From Caldilineaceae bacterium (GTDB lineage: Bacteria; Chloroflexota; Anaerolineae; Caldilineales; Caldilineaceae), in the NCBI GenBank assembly GCA_020634755.1, contig JACKBC010000006.1, positions 142,483 to 206,482 on the forward strand: 64,000 nucleotides of DNA. Reading direction: 5' to 3'. The translations under genes were made by a program, and so were the position numbers. Below are positions 1 through 9,174 of the stretch, piece after piece. Within the stretch, counting starts at the first letter, position 1; each line of letters opens with the position of its first letter. The notes beneath the pieces were generated by a model, which saw nothing but the letters and a program-made list of their open reading frames with translations, had not been told where the DNA came from and searched no databases.

Positions 1-1
1 G

Positions 2-142
2 GTAAACGACGTGCTTTCCAAAACCGTGTACAGCATGAATACCGAGCCGGCGCAGCGGCTGGCCGTGCGTCGGTATCGCGAAATGGTGGCCGCTTTGGAC
101 GCTTGGGCGCGCGAAGAGACTGAATCGAATATACAAGATTAG
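2..142 (+). CDS. C-terminal end of an unidentified protein (partial)
   Basis: An open frame enters from the left edge and runs 46 codons to a TAG. It reads as a charged, helical C-terminus containing RRYREMVAALDAWAREE. The frame is uninterrupted and stops 7 nt before rimO, which suggests a co-transcribed upstream gene. Too little is present to name a family. Confidence 0.5.
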   Translation, partial: VNDVLSKTVYSMNTEPAQRLAVRRYREMVAALDAWAREETESNIQD

Positions 143-149
143 AGATCTG

Positions 150-1553
150 ATGAAATACCATTTAATTACATTGGGCTGTCCCAAAAATGAAGTAGATAGC
201 GATGGCATGGAGATGACCTTGCGCGCGGCCAATATCCAGGCTACGGCAGATGCCGATGACGCCGACGTGCTGATCGTCAATACGTGTGGCTTTTTAGAGG
301 CGGCCAAGGACGAATCTATTGGCGTGCTCAATGAGCTGGCCAGCGCCAAGCGCGGGCACCAGATTTTGGTGGCGGCCGGCTGTCTGGCCCAGCGCAACGG
401 TGATGAGATTTTGCAACGCGCGCCGCTGGTGGATGGGTTGCTGGGTACACGGCGCTGGATGGACGTGGTGGAGCTGGTGCAGCGCATACGCGGCCAGCAG
501 GGCGCCAATGGACGGCCCATGCAGCGTTATTCACTCCTGGGCGATCCCGATGTGGATTTTGCCCTGGCTACGCCGCGACCGCCGGTGGTGGGCGGCAGCG
601 CGTATATAAAGATTGCCGATGGCTGTAATGCGCCCTGTGCCTTTTGCACCATTCCCAGCTTTAAAGGCAAGCTGCGCAGCCGCCCGTTGGAGGCCGTAGT
701 CGATGAGGCCATTGCGCTGGTGAACGGTGGAGCCAAAGAGCTGGTGGTGGTGGCGCAGGATACAACTGATTATGGCCGCGATTGGGGTGAGCCCAATAGT
801 TTGCCGCGGCTGCTTTCGGCCATTTGCAACCGCACTGGCGATGCGCTGCAATGGGTGCGCTTGATGTATGCCTATCCTGGCCACGTGAGCGATGAGCTGA
901 TTGAGGTGATGGCCACACAGCCCAAGATGGCGCATTATCTGGATATGCCGCTGCAACACGGCGACCCGCAGACGCTGCGCCGCATGCGCCGCCCCAGCCG
1001 CGTGGAGATGGTCTACGAGCATATGGAAAAGCTGCGCGCCGCCATGCCCGATATTGCGTTGCGCACGACGTTTATTGTGGGCTACCCAGGCGAAACCGAA
1101 GCTGAGTTTCAGGGGTTGCTCGATTTTGTGGAAGAGATTGAATTCGATAAGGTGGGCGCATTTCCCTTTAGCCCAGAACCTGGTACGCCCGCGGCTTTGC
1201 TGTCTGAACCGGTGCCGGACGAAGTAAAGGAAGAGCGTTTTGCCCGGCTTATGGAATTGCAACAGCCAATTAGCTTGCGCCGCAACCAGGCACAAGTGGG
1301 CAAAAAACTATCGATTCTGGTTGAAGGCGAAGGCGAAATGGTGGCTGAAGATGGCCGAGGCCAAAGTACGCCGCTGCTCATGGGCCGCAGCTATCGCGAT
1401 GCGCCGGAAGTGGATGGGCTGGTGCTGGTGCCGGGCATTAGCGGGGTGCCGGCCGGCGAGTTTATGGAGGTGCACATCAACGGCGCCATGGAGTACGATT
1501 TGGTGGGTGAGCCGCTATTGGCGACGACATTTAGCAGCCGTCGCGTAGGATAA
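150..1553 (+). CDS. rimO: Ribosomal protein uS12 methylthiotransferase RimO
   Basis: RimO is a radical-SAM enzyme that adds a methylthio group to the conserved aspartate of ribosomal protein uS12. The 467 residues show the family order. An N-terminal UPF0004 domain has cluster cysteines in TLGCPKNEVDSD, NTCGF and AAGCLAQR. The radical SAM core has the CxxxCxxC motif in DGCNAPCAFCTIP, followed by the KGKLRSRP stretch typical of RimO rather than MiaB. A C-terminal TRAM domain starts near residue 385. The ATG follows the preceding stop by 7 nt, so translation may be coupled. Length is normal for the family. Confidence 0.96.
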   Translation: MKYHLITLGCPKNEVDSDGMEMTLRAANIQATADADDADVLIVNTCGFLEAAKDESIGVLNELASAKRGHQILVAAGCLAQRNGDEILQRAPLVDGLLGTRRWMDVVELVQRIRGQQGANGRPMQRYSLLGDPDVDFALATPRPPVVGGSAYIKIADGCNAPCAFCTIPSFKGKLRSRPLEAVVDEAIALVNGGAKELVVVAQDTTDYGRDWGEPNSLPRLLSAICNRTGDALQWVRLMYAYPGHVSDELIEVMATQPKMAHYLDMPLQHGDPQTLRRMRRPSRVEMVYEHMEKLRAAMPDIALRTTFIVGYPGETEAEFQGLLDFVEEIEFDKVGAFPFSPEPGTPAALLSEPVPDEVKEERFARLMELQQPISLRRNQAQVGKKLSILVEGEGEMVAEDGRGQSTPLLMGRSYRDAPEVDGLVLVPGISGVPAGEFMEVHINGAMEYDLVGEPLLATTFSSRRVG

Positions 1554-1607
1554 GTTTCCTAACTTGTCCGGACAGGTTTCCCGACTCATCTAGAAAGTTC
1601 GGAAACT
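1553..1607. terminator. Hairpin between convergent rimO and MerR-type gene
   Basis: AGTTTCC-t-AACTT at 1553-1565 pairs with AAGTT-c-GGAAACT at 1595-1607. It lies between two converging genes, so it could terminate both. A smaller palindrome, TGTCCGGACA, sits in the loop. No strong T-tract follows. Confidence 0.5.
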
Positions 1608-1617
1608 CGTCCTACAT

Positions 1618-2556
1618 TTACCAGAAGCGGTTGCGTTTGGCCTTCTGGCGCTGCAGCTGAACGAGCTGTGCAAGCTGCTGCTGCATGGCGCTAAGCGTAC
1701 TCTCCACGGCGCGCAGCCGTCCTTCCAACCGCTCTTTGCGCGTCTCCTCACGGCGTTGATATTCAGCCAGCGTCCGCTCCAATTCGAGCATACGATCCCG
1801 TAATTTGCGATTTTCACTCTTCAGATTAAAATTATCCTGCACGATGACGCCCAACATCTCGCGGATGGAGTCTTGAATGTTGAGCATGGATTGCTGGCTG
1901 TTGGCCACAGTGTCCAGCATTTCGTTGAGCATACCGCCAAAGGGCTGCACAACTGCGGGCGCCGCGTACGGTTCTGGGAAATAGCTGGCGGTATCAGCTT
2001 CGGCGTCATTGGTCGCGGAAGCGACAGAAGGCAATGCGGCATCGGTGGCGGCTGGCTGGCGTACGTTCACATGATTCGAGCTGGCATCGCTTGAACTAAA
2101 ATCACGCGAATTGCCCTCATTGGTATCTATAGTGTCAGGTCTGTTTCCCGCGTCAGCGTTGGCGCCATCTGAGTGGGTGCTTGCAGATTGTGCTGTAGAG
2201 GTTGTGTGGGGCTGAATGGTTTGGCGGCTGATGTGATGTGCGGCGGGTTCTGTGGCTGCTTGCGCCGGTGCAGGGGAATCGGCATTCTGAATGGGCGCTT
2301 GTCCATTTAGCTCTTGCCGGGCGTGTTTTGGCCCATTGAGATGTTGTACTATTTGTTCGGCGCTAAAGCCATTTTCTAAAAAGCGCTGGATGACCAGCAG
2401 GGTAGCCAAGTCGGTCTGTGTATAGCGCGTGCGACCTTGTGAAGCGCCATCACCAAAGGCCAGTGGAAAGGATTCTTCCCACTGGCGCAAGCGCTGGGGC
2501 GCTACATGCAAAAGCTCGGAGACTTCCTGGAGCGAAAAGGTGGTTGGTTGGCTCAT
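1618..2556 (-). CDS. MerR-type helix-turn-helix protein with long linker and C-terminal coiled coil
   Basis: Residues 1-75 form a MerR-like DNA-binding head (FSLQEVSELLHVAPQRLRQW, then YTQTDLATLLVIQRFLENGF). Residues 85-205 are a low-complexity Ala/Ser/Thr/Asp-rich linker. Residues 210-312 are strongly helical with heptad-like charge, including KLRDRMLELERTLAEYQRRE and ending in a Lys/Arg-rich tail. Small-molecule MerR regulators are much shorter and carry an effector domain, which this lacks. A nucleoid-associated or polar-scaffold role is as likely as classical transcription control. It converges on rimO and precedes the DUF1232 gene on the same strand by 28 nt, so those two may be one operon. 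Confidence 0.8.
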   Translation of the reverse strand: MSQPTTFSLQEVSELLHVAPQRLRQWEESFPLAFGDGASQGRTRYTQTDLATLLVIQRFLENGFSAEQIVQHLNGPKHARQELNGQAPIQNADSPAPAQAATEPAAHHISRQTIQPHTTSTAQSASTHSDGANADAGNRPDTIDTNEGNSRDFSSSDASSNHVNVRQPAATDAALPSVASATNDAEADTASYFPEPYAAPAVVQPFGGMLNEMLDTVANSQQSMLNIQDSIREMLGVIVQDNFNLKSENRKLRDRMLELERTLAEYQRREETRKERLEGRLRAVESTLSAMQQQLAQLVQLQRQKAKRNRFW

Positions 2557-2584
2557 ATTGGCCTATTATACAGACAATCCCTGA

Positions 2585-2911
2585 CTAATTATCATCTACG
2601 ACCTGCCAGGATGTGCTGACCGTGTTATCATCATCGGAGCCCGCGGCGCTGGTAGTGAAATCACCGGACGTGCTTTGAGATGCCAGGTGTACAAAAAGTT
2701 TCGCCACGATCACTACGACCGCCATGTCGTCGAGCACAATGCCAGGCAGCAAATCGAGCGGGAAAAACCAGTACACCGCGGCAAAAACGGGCAGCGTAAA
2801 TTTAAGAATCGCCGGCACTCGGGGATCCCACAAAAGGCGCCAAGCCGTGCCTAGATCTCTAAGAATGGCCGCTGGGGAAAAGCCGCCAGATTGAGCTTTG
2901 TTTGTATTCAT
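2585..2911 (-). CDS. DUF1232 (YkvA-like) small membrane protein
   Basis: This 108-residue protein has the DUF1232 signature: a short amphipathic helix (LWDPRVPAILKFTLPVFAAVYWFFP), then LDLLPGIVLDDMAVVVIVAKLFV. Family members are small membrane-associated proteins of unknown biochemical role. The last 35 residues are polar and Ser/Asp-rich. The start is well supported, because AAGGAGA lies 9 nt upstream of the ATG. It is the likely first gene of a two-gene minus-strand unit with the MerR-type protein. Confidence 0.82.
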   Translation of the reverse strand: MNTNKAQSGGFSPAAILRDLGTAWRLLWDPRVPAILKFTLPVFAAVYWFFPLDLLPGIVLDDMAVVVIVAKLFVHLASQSTSGDFTTSAAGSDDDNTVSTSWQVVDDN

Positions 2912-2984
2912 AGATATTTCTCTCCTTGTGATACAGTATAGCGAAATTTCGACAAGTTGACAACCTGTCCTTATACTTATTGTT

Positions 2985-4532
2985 ATGCCTACGACGACCC
3001 AGATGTTGGCAAGCTATCCCGATATTTTGCTCCAAGTGATTGCTGAGCTGCGCGGTGCTTTTTTAGATGCCGCAGATAATCGAGAACAAGCGCTGGAATT
3101 GCTTGCCGCCCAGATTACAGAACCAACCTCTACTCAGATGGCCTATCAGGAAGTGACCGATATGGCCGATCAGGCGCGTGAGGCCATTGAGACGCTTCTA
3201 AAAGAAGAAGGCGAAATGGTAGAGGCGCAATTCAGTCGTCAATATGGCACGATCCGGCAGATGGGGCCAGCCAAGTTAGAGCGAGAAACGCCGTGGCTTT
3301 ACCCCGAAAACATTGCCGAAATGCTCCACTATTATGGCCTGCTGGGGCGCGGCATCAAAGGCTCTGGTTCCACCGCCCACACGATTGTTTATGTGCCCGC
3401 CGATATTATCCCTTGGCTGCCTCATCCGCACAGCGCCGGCGCTGATGGCGGGCTGCCTATTCTGCCGGCGCCCCCACCGCCCACGGCGCGCACCATGTTG
3501 GCCGACGACAGTTTCCTGGAAGACGCCGGTACGCTGCTGGGCTTTTTGCACAGCGATACGCTGCGGCTCAATGGTGAAGGGCCAAACCCTGAAGACATTG
3601 AGCGCTTTATCCAGCGGTTGCAGCTGCCCTTTGCCGATGATGCACCGGAGCTGAGCATTCGGCTGGGACTTTTGCTCCATTTGACCAATCGCTTGGGCTG
3701 GTTGCGTCGCACCGACAACAATGTGATTCAGCTGACGGGCAACCGCGTGCGCGACTTTTTAGAGAAGACGCGCGCTGAACAGCGTTTTGCCCTCTGGGAT
3801 GCTTGGCGCACCTCCAGCGAATGGAATGACCTCTTTCGTACGCCCGACCTCGAATGCACCAATACGGGCAGCTGGCAGAACGATCCGCTGCAGACGCGGG
3901 CTGCGCTGCTGCAAATTCTGAGCAAGCTGCAATCGGGCGCCTGGTACTCACTGTCTGAATTTTGCGAACTTGTTAAAGAGCATGAGCCTGATTTTCAGCG
4001 TCCCACAGGCAATTATGACACCTGGTATATCCGCAGCACTACTACGCAAGAATTTCTAAAAGGTTTCGAGAATTGGCTGGCCGTGGAAGGCGCGTTGATC
4101 CGCTTCCTCGTTACGGGGCCGCTTTACTGGTTGGGCGCCGTGGATCTGGCCGAGCCATCGGCGGGCGACGACTTCCAATTTTCGCTGAGCCAGTGGGGTG
4201 CATACTGGCTGGGGCAAGATGCGCCCCAACCCCACGACCAGGCGCGGCGGCCCATTCAGGTCGGTGAGGATTTTCGGATTACGCTGGCTTTGGATACGCC
4301 GTTGGCCGAGCGTTTTCGCGTGGAGCGCTTTGCCCAGTGGCAGAGCAGCTATCCCAATTATGTATACCAAATGAATCAGCGCAGTCTATCCAAAGCGGTT
4401 GAGAGCCAGATCGCGCCCAAGCAAATTATCGATTTTCTAGAGCGGCGGGCGCGCGTTGTGCCCGAAAAGGTGATCAGCGCCCTGGCTCGGTTTGGCGCGT
4501 CGACGCGCGCCGTCGCCAACACGATGGAGTAG
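2985..4532 (+). CDS. Helicase-associated XPB/Ssl2 N-terminal-like domain protein without helicase core
   Basis: This 515-residue protein consists of winged-helix-like segments. The C-terminal stretch (YQMNQRSLSKAVESQIAPKQ, then IIDFLERRARVVPEKVISAL) resembles the 'helicase conserved C-terminal domain 3' (XPB/Ssl2 N-terminal-like) found in actinobacterial and Chloroflexota proteins. There is no Walker A or DEAD box, so it is not itself a helicase; a nucleic-acid-binding or adaptor role is inferred. The first 120 residues are charged and helical. It is transcribed divergently from the DUF1232 gene. Family assignment is from pattern recognition only. Confidence 0.6.
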   Translation: MPTTTQMLASYPDILLQVIAELRGAFLDAADNREQALELLAAQITEPTSTQMAYQEVTDMADQAREAIETLLKEEGEMVEAQFSRQYGTIRQMGPAKLERETPWLYPENIAEMLHYYGLLGRGIKGSGSTAHTIVYVPADIIPWLPHPHSAGADGGLPILPAPPPPTARTMLADDSFLEDAGTLLGFLHSDTLRLNGEGPNPEDIERFIQRLQLPFADDAPELSIRLGLLLHLTNRLGWLRRTDNNVIQLTGNRVRDFLEKTRAEQRFALWDAWRTSSEWNDLFRTPDLECTNTGSWQNDPLQTRAALLQILSKLQSGAWYSLSEFCELVKEHEPDFQRPTGNYDTWYIRSTTTQEFLKGFENWLAVEGALIRFLVTGPLYWLGAVDLAEPSAGDDFQFSLSQWGAYWLGQDAPQPHDQARRPIQVGEDFRITLALDTPLAERFRVERFAQWQSSYPNYVYQMNQRSLSKAVESQIAPKQIIDFLERRARVVPEKVISALARFGASTRAVANTME

Positions 4533-4812
4533 GACTCATGCCGCTTGGCGCAAAAATAATATTGTGTGTTGTGTTGGCGACTAATCTTGCCAAAGTCTCA
4601 CAAAAACTTCATTGAAACTTGATAATAATCTGTTACAATCGAAGCGGTTTTTCCCCCATCGTGGTTCGCGCCAAAACTTCCTGCCATGGGAAAAGGGCGT
4701 TAATTTTACACGTCATGCTATCGTGGTTGACAGATGCATCAAAAGATTGTACTATTCGAGCTACCTCTGAGCCGCAATGTTGCGTCTTGACATCATCCTC
4801 CTATTACCATGA

Positions 4813-4892
4813 GCAGCACACCGCAACGGTGTTGACCGAGACAGGCATCTGTCACTATTTATAAATCCGGCCTCTCTATTGCGATTTGCTGA
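4813..4892 (-). repeat. R1 element, degenerate copy
   Basis: It contains the R1 core CACACCGCAACGGTGTTG and an end close to TGCGATTTGCTGA (the consensus end is TGCGATCTACTGA). It is shorter than the 86-bp form and lacks a recognisable target duplication. Confidence 0.6.
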
Positions 4893-4982
4893 TTATATTC
4901 TGCTCTGCATGAAAACCAGAGTATAGTGATAAATTGCAGTCACTTTCAATTTGCTTACCACATAGTGGCTATTTATTCCATA

Positions 4983-5095
4983 GTCACTTTTTACTACGGT
5001 GTCTTTTTACTACATAGTTGTTTTTGAATGCAGAGTCATTTTGAATGCACACAGCGTTGCCTTGACTGCATTTTGACTGCATATAGTCACCATGA
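4983..5095. repeat. AT-rich imperfect direct repeats, period about 16-17 nt
   Basis: GTCACTTTTTACTA (4983) recurs as tGTCTTTTTACTA 16 nt later and as a GTTGTTTTTGAAT-type unit a further 16 nt on. GAATGCAgagTCATTTT then recurs as GAATGCA after 17 nt, followed by two TGACTGCAT copies 11 nt apart. It lies just upstream of the first binding-protein gene and could be a regulator-binding array or a decayed R5 element. Confidence 0.45.
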
Positions 5096-5230
5096 ATGGT
5101 AGTATCTAAACTGTAGTTGCTATAAAAGTAAGGGGCTTAGGTTATGGTAATCCCCATGCTTTTGAATAGGGCGCAGTCTAGTTAATTCGTATTACACCTA
5201 CGTTTGTTTGCAAAAGGAGATATTCCGCAC

Positions 5231-7051
5231 ATGATTAGGAAGAATCACAAAACTCTTCATCTCTTCATCGGGCTGGTGGCCACCTTGGCCATGTTGCTCT
5301 CTGCCTGTACGGCAGCAGCGCCGGCCGGCAGTGGGGAAACCGCCAGCGATGGTGCAGCCGACACGGCTGCCAGCGGTGGGGAAGAAGCCGCAAGCAGTGG
5401 CGCCGGCATCGGCGACCGCGATCCCAAAACGCTAGTCATTTTGTACTGGCAGGCAGCCTCTCTGCCGGGCCCATATCTGTCCGGTGGCACCAAAGATCAG
5501 GATGCCGGCGCCATTACGCTGGAGCCGTTGGCCAATGTGGCTCCTGACGGCACCTTTGTGCCGAAGCTGGCCACTGAAATTCCCACGGTGGAAAACGGGG
5601 GGATTTCTGAGGACCTGACCACCATTACGTGGAAGTTGAAAGAAGGCGTCAAATGGTCGGACGGCTCGGATTTCACTGCCGATGACGTTGTCTTTACTTG
5701 GGAATATTGTACGGACCCCGATACTGGCTGTACGCAGCTCTCGCGCTTTGAGGGCGTCACCAATGTAGAGGCCGTTGATGACTATACGGTTAAAGTGACC
5801 TTTGACAAGCCAACGCCCTTTATGTACACGGCGTTTGTCACCGTTGGCTCGCCGATTATCAGCCGCGCCCAGTTTGGCGACTGTGTGGGCGCCGCCGCTC
5901 AGACCTGTAACGAGCAAAACACGTTGCCGTTGGGTACTGGCCCCTACAAGATTGTTGATTTCAAGGTCAACGACGTAGCCACCTACGAACGCAACGAGAA
6001 CTATCATGGTGAGCCGGCCTACTTCGACAAGGTGGTCTTCAAGGGCGGCGGTGATGCCGTGGGCGCGGCCCGCGCCGTTTTGGAGACGGGTGAAGCCGAC
6101 TATGCATGGAACTTGCAGGTGGAGCCGGATGTGCTGGCCGAAATGGAATCAGGCGGCAATGGCGCCATTATCACCCACTTTGGGGGCAATGTTGAGCGCA
6201 TTTTGGTCAACCAGACCAACCCGGATCCCGATTTGGGCGATTTGCGCTCTGAGTACGACAATGGCGAAAATCCGCATCCGTTCCTGACCTTCAAGCCCAT
6301 TCCCCAGGCCATGTCCATGGCCATCGACCGCAACCTGATTGCCGAGCAGCTTTACGGTTTTGCCGGCCAGGCCACCTGTAACGTAATTCCGGCGCCGGAC
6401 TATTATGCCTCAACCGCCAATGATAGCTGCCTGACGCAGGATCTGGAAGGCGCCAAAGCGCTGCTGGATGAGAATGATGTTGTGGATAGCGATGGCGACG
6501 GCATTCGCGAATACAACGGCGTCCCGCTGAAAGTGCGCTATCAGACCAGCACCAACAGCGTGCGTCAGAAGACGCAGGCGCTGATCAAGCAGTGGTGGAG
6601 CGAAATCGGCATTGACACCGAACTGCTCAACCACGATGCCGGCGTCTACTTTGGTGGTGACCCCAACAGCAACGATACCTATCAAAAGTTCTTCACCGAT
6701 GTGGAAATGTACACCACTGGCCCGTCCATTGACCCGCAACAGCATCTCTCCGAGTGGATCTGTGACCAGATGCCAAGCAAGGAAAATCTGTGGGGCGGTA
6801 ACAATATTTTCCGCGGCTGCAATGCGGAATATGATGAGCTGTACCAGCAGTTGACCTCAACCCCCATCGGTCCCGAGCGCGAAGATATCGTCAAGCAACT
6901 CAACGACATCAACGTGCAGAACTACTACCAGATTCCGCTGGTCCATCGCGGCAGCGTTTCGGCCACGATTAATGGGCTCGAAGGCGTGGAGATGAATGGT
7001 GGATGGGACACCGAAATGTGGAACATCGCTGAGTGGAGTCGTTCTGAATAA
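5231..7051 (+). CDS. Peptide-type ABC importer binding lipoprotein (SBP family 5), copy 1
   Basis: This is the extracytoplasmic solute receptor of an oligopeptide/nickel-type ABC importer. An N-terminal signal with lipobox LLSAC (Cys at about residue 26) is followed by a low-complexity Ala/Ser/Gly/Glu linker and then the SBP_bac_5 fold (residues about 60-590), with YNLIEGVKWSDGSDF-like and LGTGPYKIVDFKVND stretches. A DSDGDGIRE segment looks like a calcium-binding loop. Start: ATG 5231 after AAAGGAGAT; an upstream in-frame TTG would precede that ribosome site. It is first in a run with two permeases and is a close paralogue of the gene at 9617. The substrate is not predictable. Confidence 0.93.
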   Translation: MIRKNHKTLHLFIGLVATLAMLLSACTAAAPAGSGETASDGAADTAASGGEEAASSGAGIGDRDPKTLVILYWQAASLPGPYLSGGTKDQDAGAITLEPLANVAPDGTFVPKLATEIPTVENGGISEDLTTITWKLKEGVKWSDGSDFTADDVVFTWEYCTDPDTGCTQLSRFEGVTNVEAVDDYTVKVTFDKPTPFMYTAFVTVGSPIISRAQFGDCVGAAAQTCNEQNTLPLGTGPYKIVDFKVNDVATYERNENYHGEPAYFDKVVFKGGGDAVGAARAVLETGEADYAWNLQVEPDVLAEMESGGNGAIITHFGGNVERILVNQTNPDPDLGDLRSEYDNGENPHPFLTFKPIPQAMSMAIDRNLIAEQLYGFAGQATCNVIPAPDYYASTANDSCLTQDLEGAKALLDENDVVDSDGDGIREYNGVPLKVRYQTSTNSVRQKTQALIKQWWSEIGIDTELLNHDAGVYFGGDPNSNDTYQKFFTDVEMYTTGPSIDPQQHLSEWICDQMPSKENLWGGNNIFRGCNAEYDELYQQLTSTPIGPEREDIVKQLNDINVQNYYQIPLVHRGSVSATINGLEGVEMNGGWDTEMWNIAEWSRSE

Positions 7052-7060
7052 TTTAAGTTG

Positions 7061-7117
7061 GGAGTAGAGGGGTGGAGGAGTAGAGAAATAACTCCTCTGC
7101 TCCTCCACCCCTCTACT
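7061..7117. repeat. R5 iterated/inverted hairpin between binding protein and permease
   Basis: A 23-nt left arm (7063-7085) pairs with 7095-7117 at 22 of 23 positions. Within the left arm GGAGTAGAG occurs twice, exactly 16 nt apart. The stem is purine-rich on one side and is followed by TTTT. It lies between the stop of the binding protein and the permease ribosome site, where it could protect the upstream mRNA or attenuate the permeases. Confidence 0.8.
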
Positions 7118-7139
7118 TTTCCTTGCCAAAGGAGGTCAT

Positions 7140-8162
7140 GTGGGCCAATACATAATCCGTCGCTTGCTAACCGCCATTCCGACTCTGTTGCTGATCAGCT
7201 TTGTGATTTTTGCCGTATTGGACTTGGCCCCCGGCGATCCCACAGGGGCATTGCCAGAGACAATCAAGCCGGAAGTGAGGCAGGCAATTCGCGAGGCCAT
7301 GGGGCTGGATAAGCCAATGCCGGTGAAGTATGCTTTGTGGATTCGCCAGTTTTTTGTGTGTGAGCCGCTGGCGTTGCTTGAAGAAAATATGGACACAAAC
7401 TTCACGTTTGATGACTCCTTCTGCAAGCTGCGCCTTACGTCTTGGGGCAGCCGCGGCACGCCGGTATTTGACCTGATTTCCCAGCGTTTTCCGCAGACCA
7501 TGTGGGTGGTGGGCAGCGCTTATTTACTGGCCATTCTAATCGCCATTCCCATTGGCGTCATCTCCGCCACGCGTCAATACTCCATGTTTGACCAAATTGG
7601 TACGTTCTTTTCCATTGTGGGTTATTCTCTTCCCACTTTTTTTACCGGCATTCTTCTCATTATCCTCTTTAGCGTGAAGTTGGGCTGGTTTCCCTCCATT
7701 TACGACACCAACCTAGAAATACGCAGTTGGTCCACCTTTGTCAAGCAGATCAAGCAGATGGTGCTGCCCGTCATGGTGTTGGGGTTATTCCAAGCGGCTG
7801 CCGTGGCGCGCTATACGCGCTCGTCCATGCTCGATAATCTGCCGCTGGACTACGTGCGCACCGTGCGCGCCAAAGGCTTCCGCGAAGCCTATATTGTTGT
7901 TCGGCACGTGCTGCGCAACAGCTTAATCCCCGTGGTAACGCTCATTGCGCTGGGGATTCCAGCCATCTTTGGGGGGGCCATCATTACAGAGCAGATTTTT
8001 AAGGTCAATGGTTTGGGCCAATTGTTAATTCTCTCTATGCAGGTCAACGATATCCCCGTTGTACAGACACTCATTTTTATCTTTGCCGTACTGGTTGTGG
8101 GCTTTAATTTTATAGCCGATATCATTTACGGTTTTCTCGACCCACGCATTCGTTTTGAATAG
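7140..8162 (+). CDS. ABC importer permease, DppB/OppB type
   Basis: This is an inner-membrane channel subunit of a peptide-type importer, 340 residues. The N-terminal helix carries the family's IIRRLLTAIPTLLLISFVIF and DLAPGDPTG motifs. A loop of about 75 residues follows, longer than in typical DppB. The BPD_transp_1 domain then includes the EAA-like loop (YVRTVRAKGFREAYIVVRHV). The start is GTG 7140 with AAAGGAGG 4 nt upstream; the overlapping ATG at 7138 is out of frame. It pairs with the next gene to form the heterodimeric channel. Confidence 0.93.
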   Translation: MGQYIIRRLLTAIPTLLLISFVIFAVLDLAPGDPTGALPETIKPEVRQAIREAMGLDKPMPVKYALWIRQFFVCEPLALLEENMDTNFTFDDSFCKLRLTSWGSRGTPVFDLISQRFPQTMWVVGSAYLLAILIAIPIGVISATRQYSMFDQIGTFFSIVGYSLPTFFTGILLIILFSVKLGWFPSIYDTNLEIRSWSTFVKQIKQMVLPVMVLGLFQAAAVARYTRSSMLDNLPLDYVRTVRAKGFREAYIVVRHVLRNSLIPVVTLIALGIPAIFGGAIITEQIFKVNGLGQLLILSMQVNDIPVVQTLIFIFAVLVVGFNFIADIIYGFLDPRIRFE

Positions 8163-8191
8163 CATTATTCAACCCTTGAGGCAACTTGATT

Positions 8192-9139
8192 ATGGCAGTT
8201 CAGACTAGCACAGCCGTTGAGCCGGGTGCGTTGAGCCTGGCCCCAGCCGAACGTAAACAGCGTACTCTATGGGGAGACGTGTGGCAACGTTTTCGTCGCC
8301 ACAAGCTGGCAATGGTCGGCACGTTCACCTTTATTCTGCTGATTGCGCTTGTCGTCATCGGCCCTATGTTCTATACAACGGACCCCGATTTTGCAGACAC
8401 CACCTATGCCATCTTAGAAGAAGGCAAGCCATCGCCAGAACATCTGCTGGGCACTGACGACATTGGCCGCGATACGCTGGCGCGCAACCTGTACGGCGGT
8501 CGCATTTCGCTGGCCGTAGGCATTGTGGCCATGCTGGTTGCCATTACCATTGGTACGCTGGTCGGTTTGCTCTCTGGCTTTTTTCCCTCACTGGATAGCC
8601 CATTGATGCGCTTTACCGATATGATGTTGGCGCTACCGCAGATTCCGCTGCTGTTGGTGGTGAGCATGCTCTTTCGCGACACCATGCGCAAAGCGTTGGG
8701 TGTGGAAGCCGGAACCTTTGCCCTCATTGTGATTGTGATTGGCATATTGGCCTGGATGCCCACGGCGCGCGTTGTGCGCGGTGCAGTGCTCTCTGTAAAA
8801 GAGAAAGAATTTGTAGAAGCCGCTATTAGTACGGGAACGCGCCGCCGCAAAATTCTGGCGCGGCATATCTTCCCCAATGTGCTGAGTCCGATTATTGTGT
8901 CGGCAACATTGGGTGTGGCCGCCGCCATTTTGACCGAATCCGCGCTCTCGTTTTTGGGGCTTGGTTTCCCACCCGATGTGCCTACTTGGGGACGACTGGT
9001 TGTGGATGGGCAGGCTTATTTGGATCTCAATCCCATTCTTTCGGTGATTCCCGGCGTGCTCATTTCGCTCACCGTGCTCAGCATCAACTTTATGGGTGAT
9101 GGCTTGCGCGATGCCCTGGATCCGCGCACGCGCAAGTAA
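8192..9139 (+). CDS. ABC importer permease, DppC/OppC type
   Basis: This 315-residue protein has the OppC N-terminal helix (LWGDVWQRFRRHKLAMVGTF) and the LLGTDDIGRDTLARNLYGGR motif that marks the start of the transport domain. Further membrane segments follow, with an EAA loop near EKEFVEAAISTGTRRR. ATG 8192 is chosen over an in-frame TTG two codons upstream. It lies 29 nt after the DppB-type permease. No ATP-binding subunits follow; the next gene is a second binding protein after 477 bp, so the ATPase must be supplied from elsewhere or shared. Confidence 0.93.
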   Translation: MAVQTSTAVEPGALSLAPAERKQRTLWGDVWQRFRRHKLAMVGTFTFILLIALVVIGPMFYTTDPDFADTTYAILEEGKPSPEHLLGTDDIGRDTLARNLYGGRISLAVGIVAMLVAITIGTLVGLLSGFFPSLDSPLMRFTDMMLALPQIPLLLVVSMLFRDTMRKALGVEAGTFALIVIVIGILAWMPTARVVRGAVLSVKEKEFVEAAISTGTRRRKILARHIFPNVLSPIIVSATLGVAAAILTESALSFLGLGFPPDVPTWGRLVVDGQAYLDLNPILSVIPGVLISLTVLSINFMGDGLRDALDPRTRK

Positions 9140-9174
9140 CCTCGGTCACTCCTGAATTAAAATGGATGCCAGGG

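Larger units (their letters stand above)
4533..5230. other. 698-bp gene-free region upstream of the ABC importer
   Basis: No convincing gene is present; an 81-codon open frame at 4619-4864 has no ribosome site or family resemblance. The region holds a degenerate R1 hairpin (4813-4892) and an AT-rich stretch of imperfect direct repeats (4983-5095). The importer promoter must lie here, but no clean -35/-10 pair stands out. Confidence 0.6.

Noticed and set aside
531..1295. 254-codon minus-strand frame inside rimO
   Set aside because: Antisense shadow of a well-supported gene with no motif.
4619..4864. 81-codon open frame upstream of the importer
   Set aside because: No ribosome site, no family resemblance, and it overlaps an R1 element.
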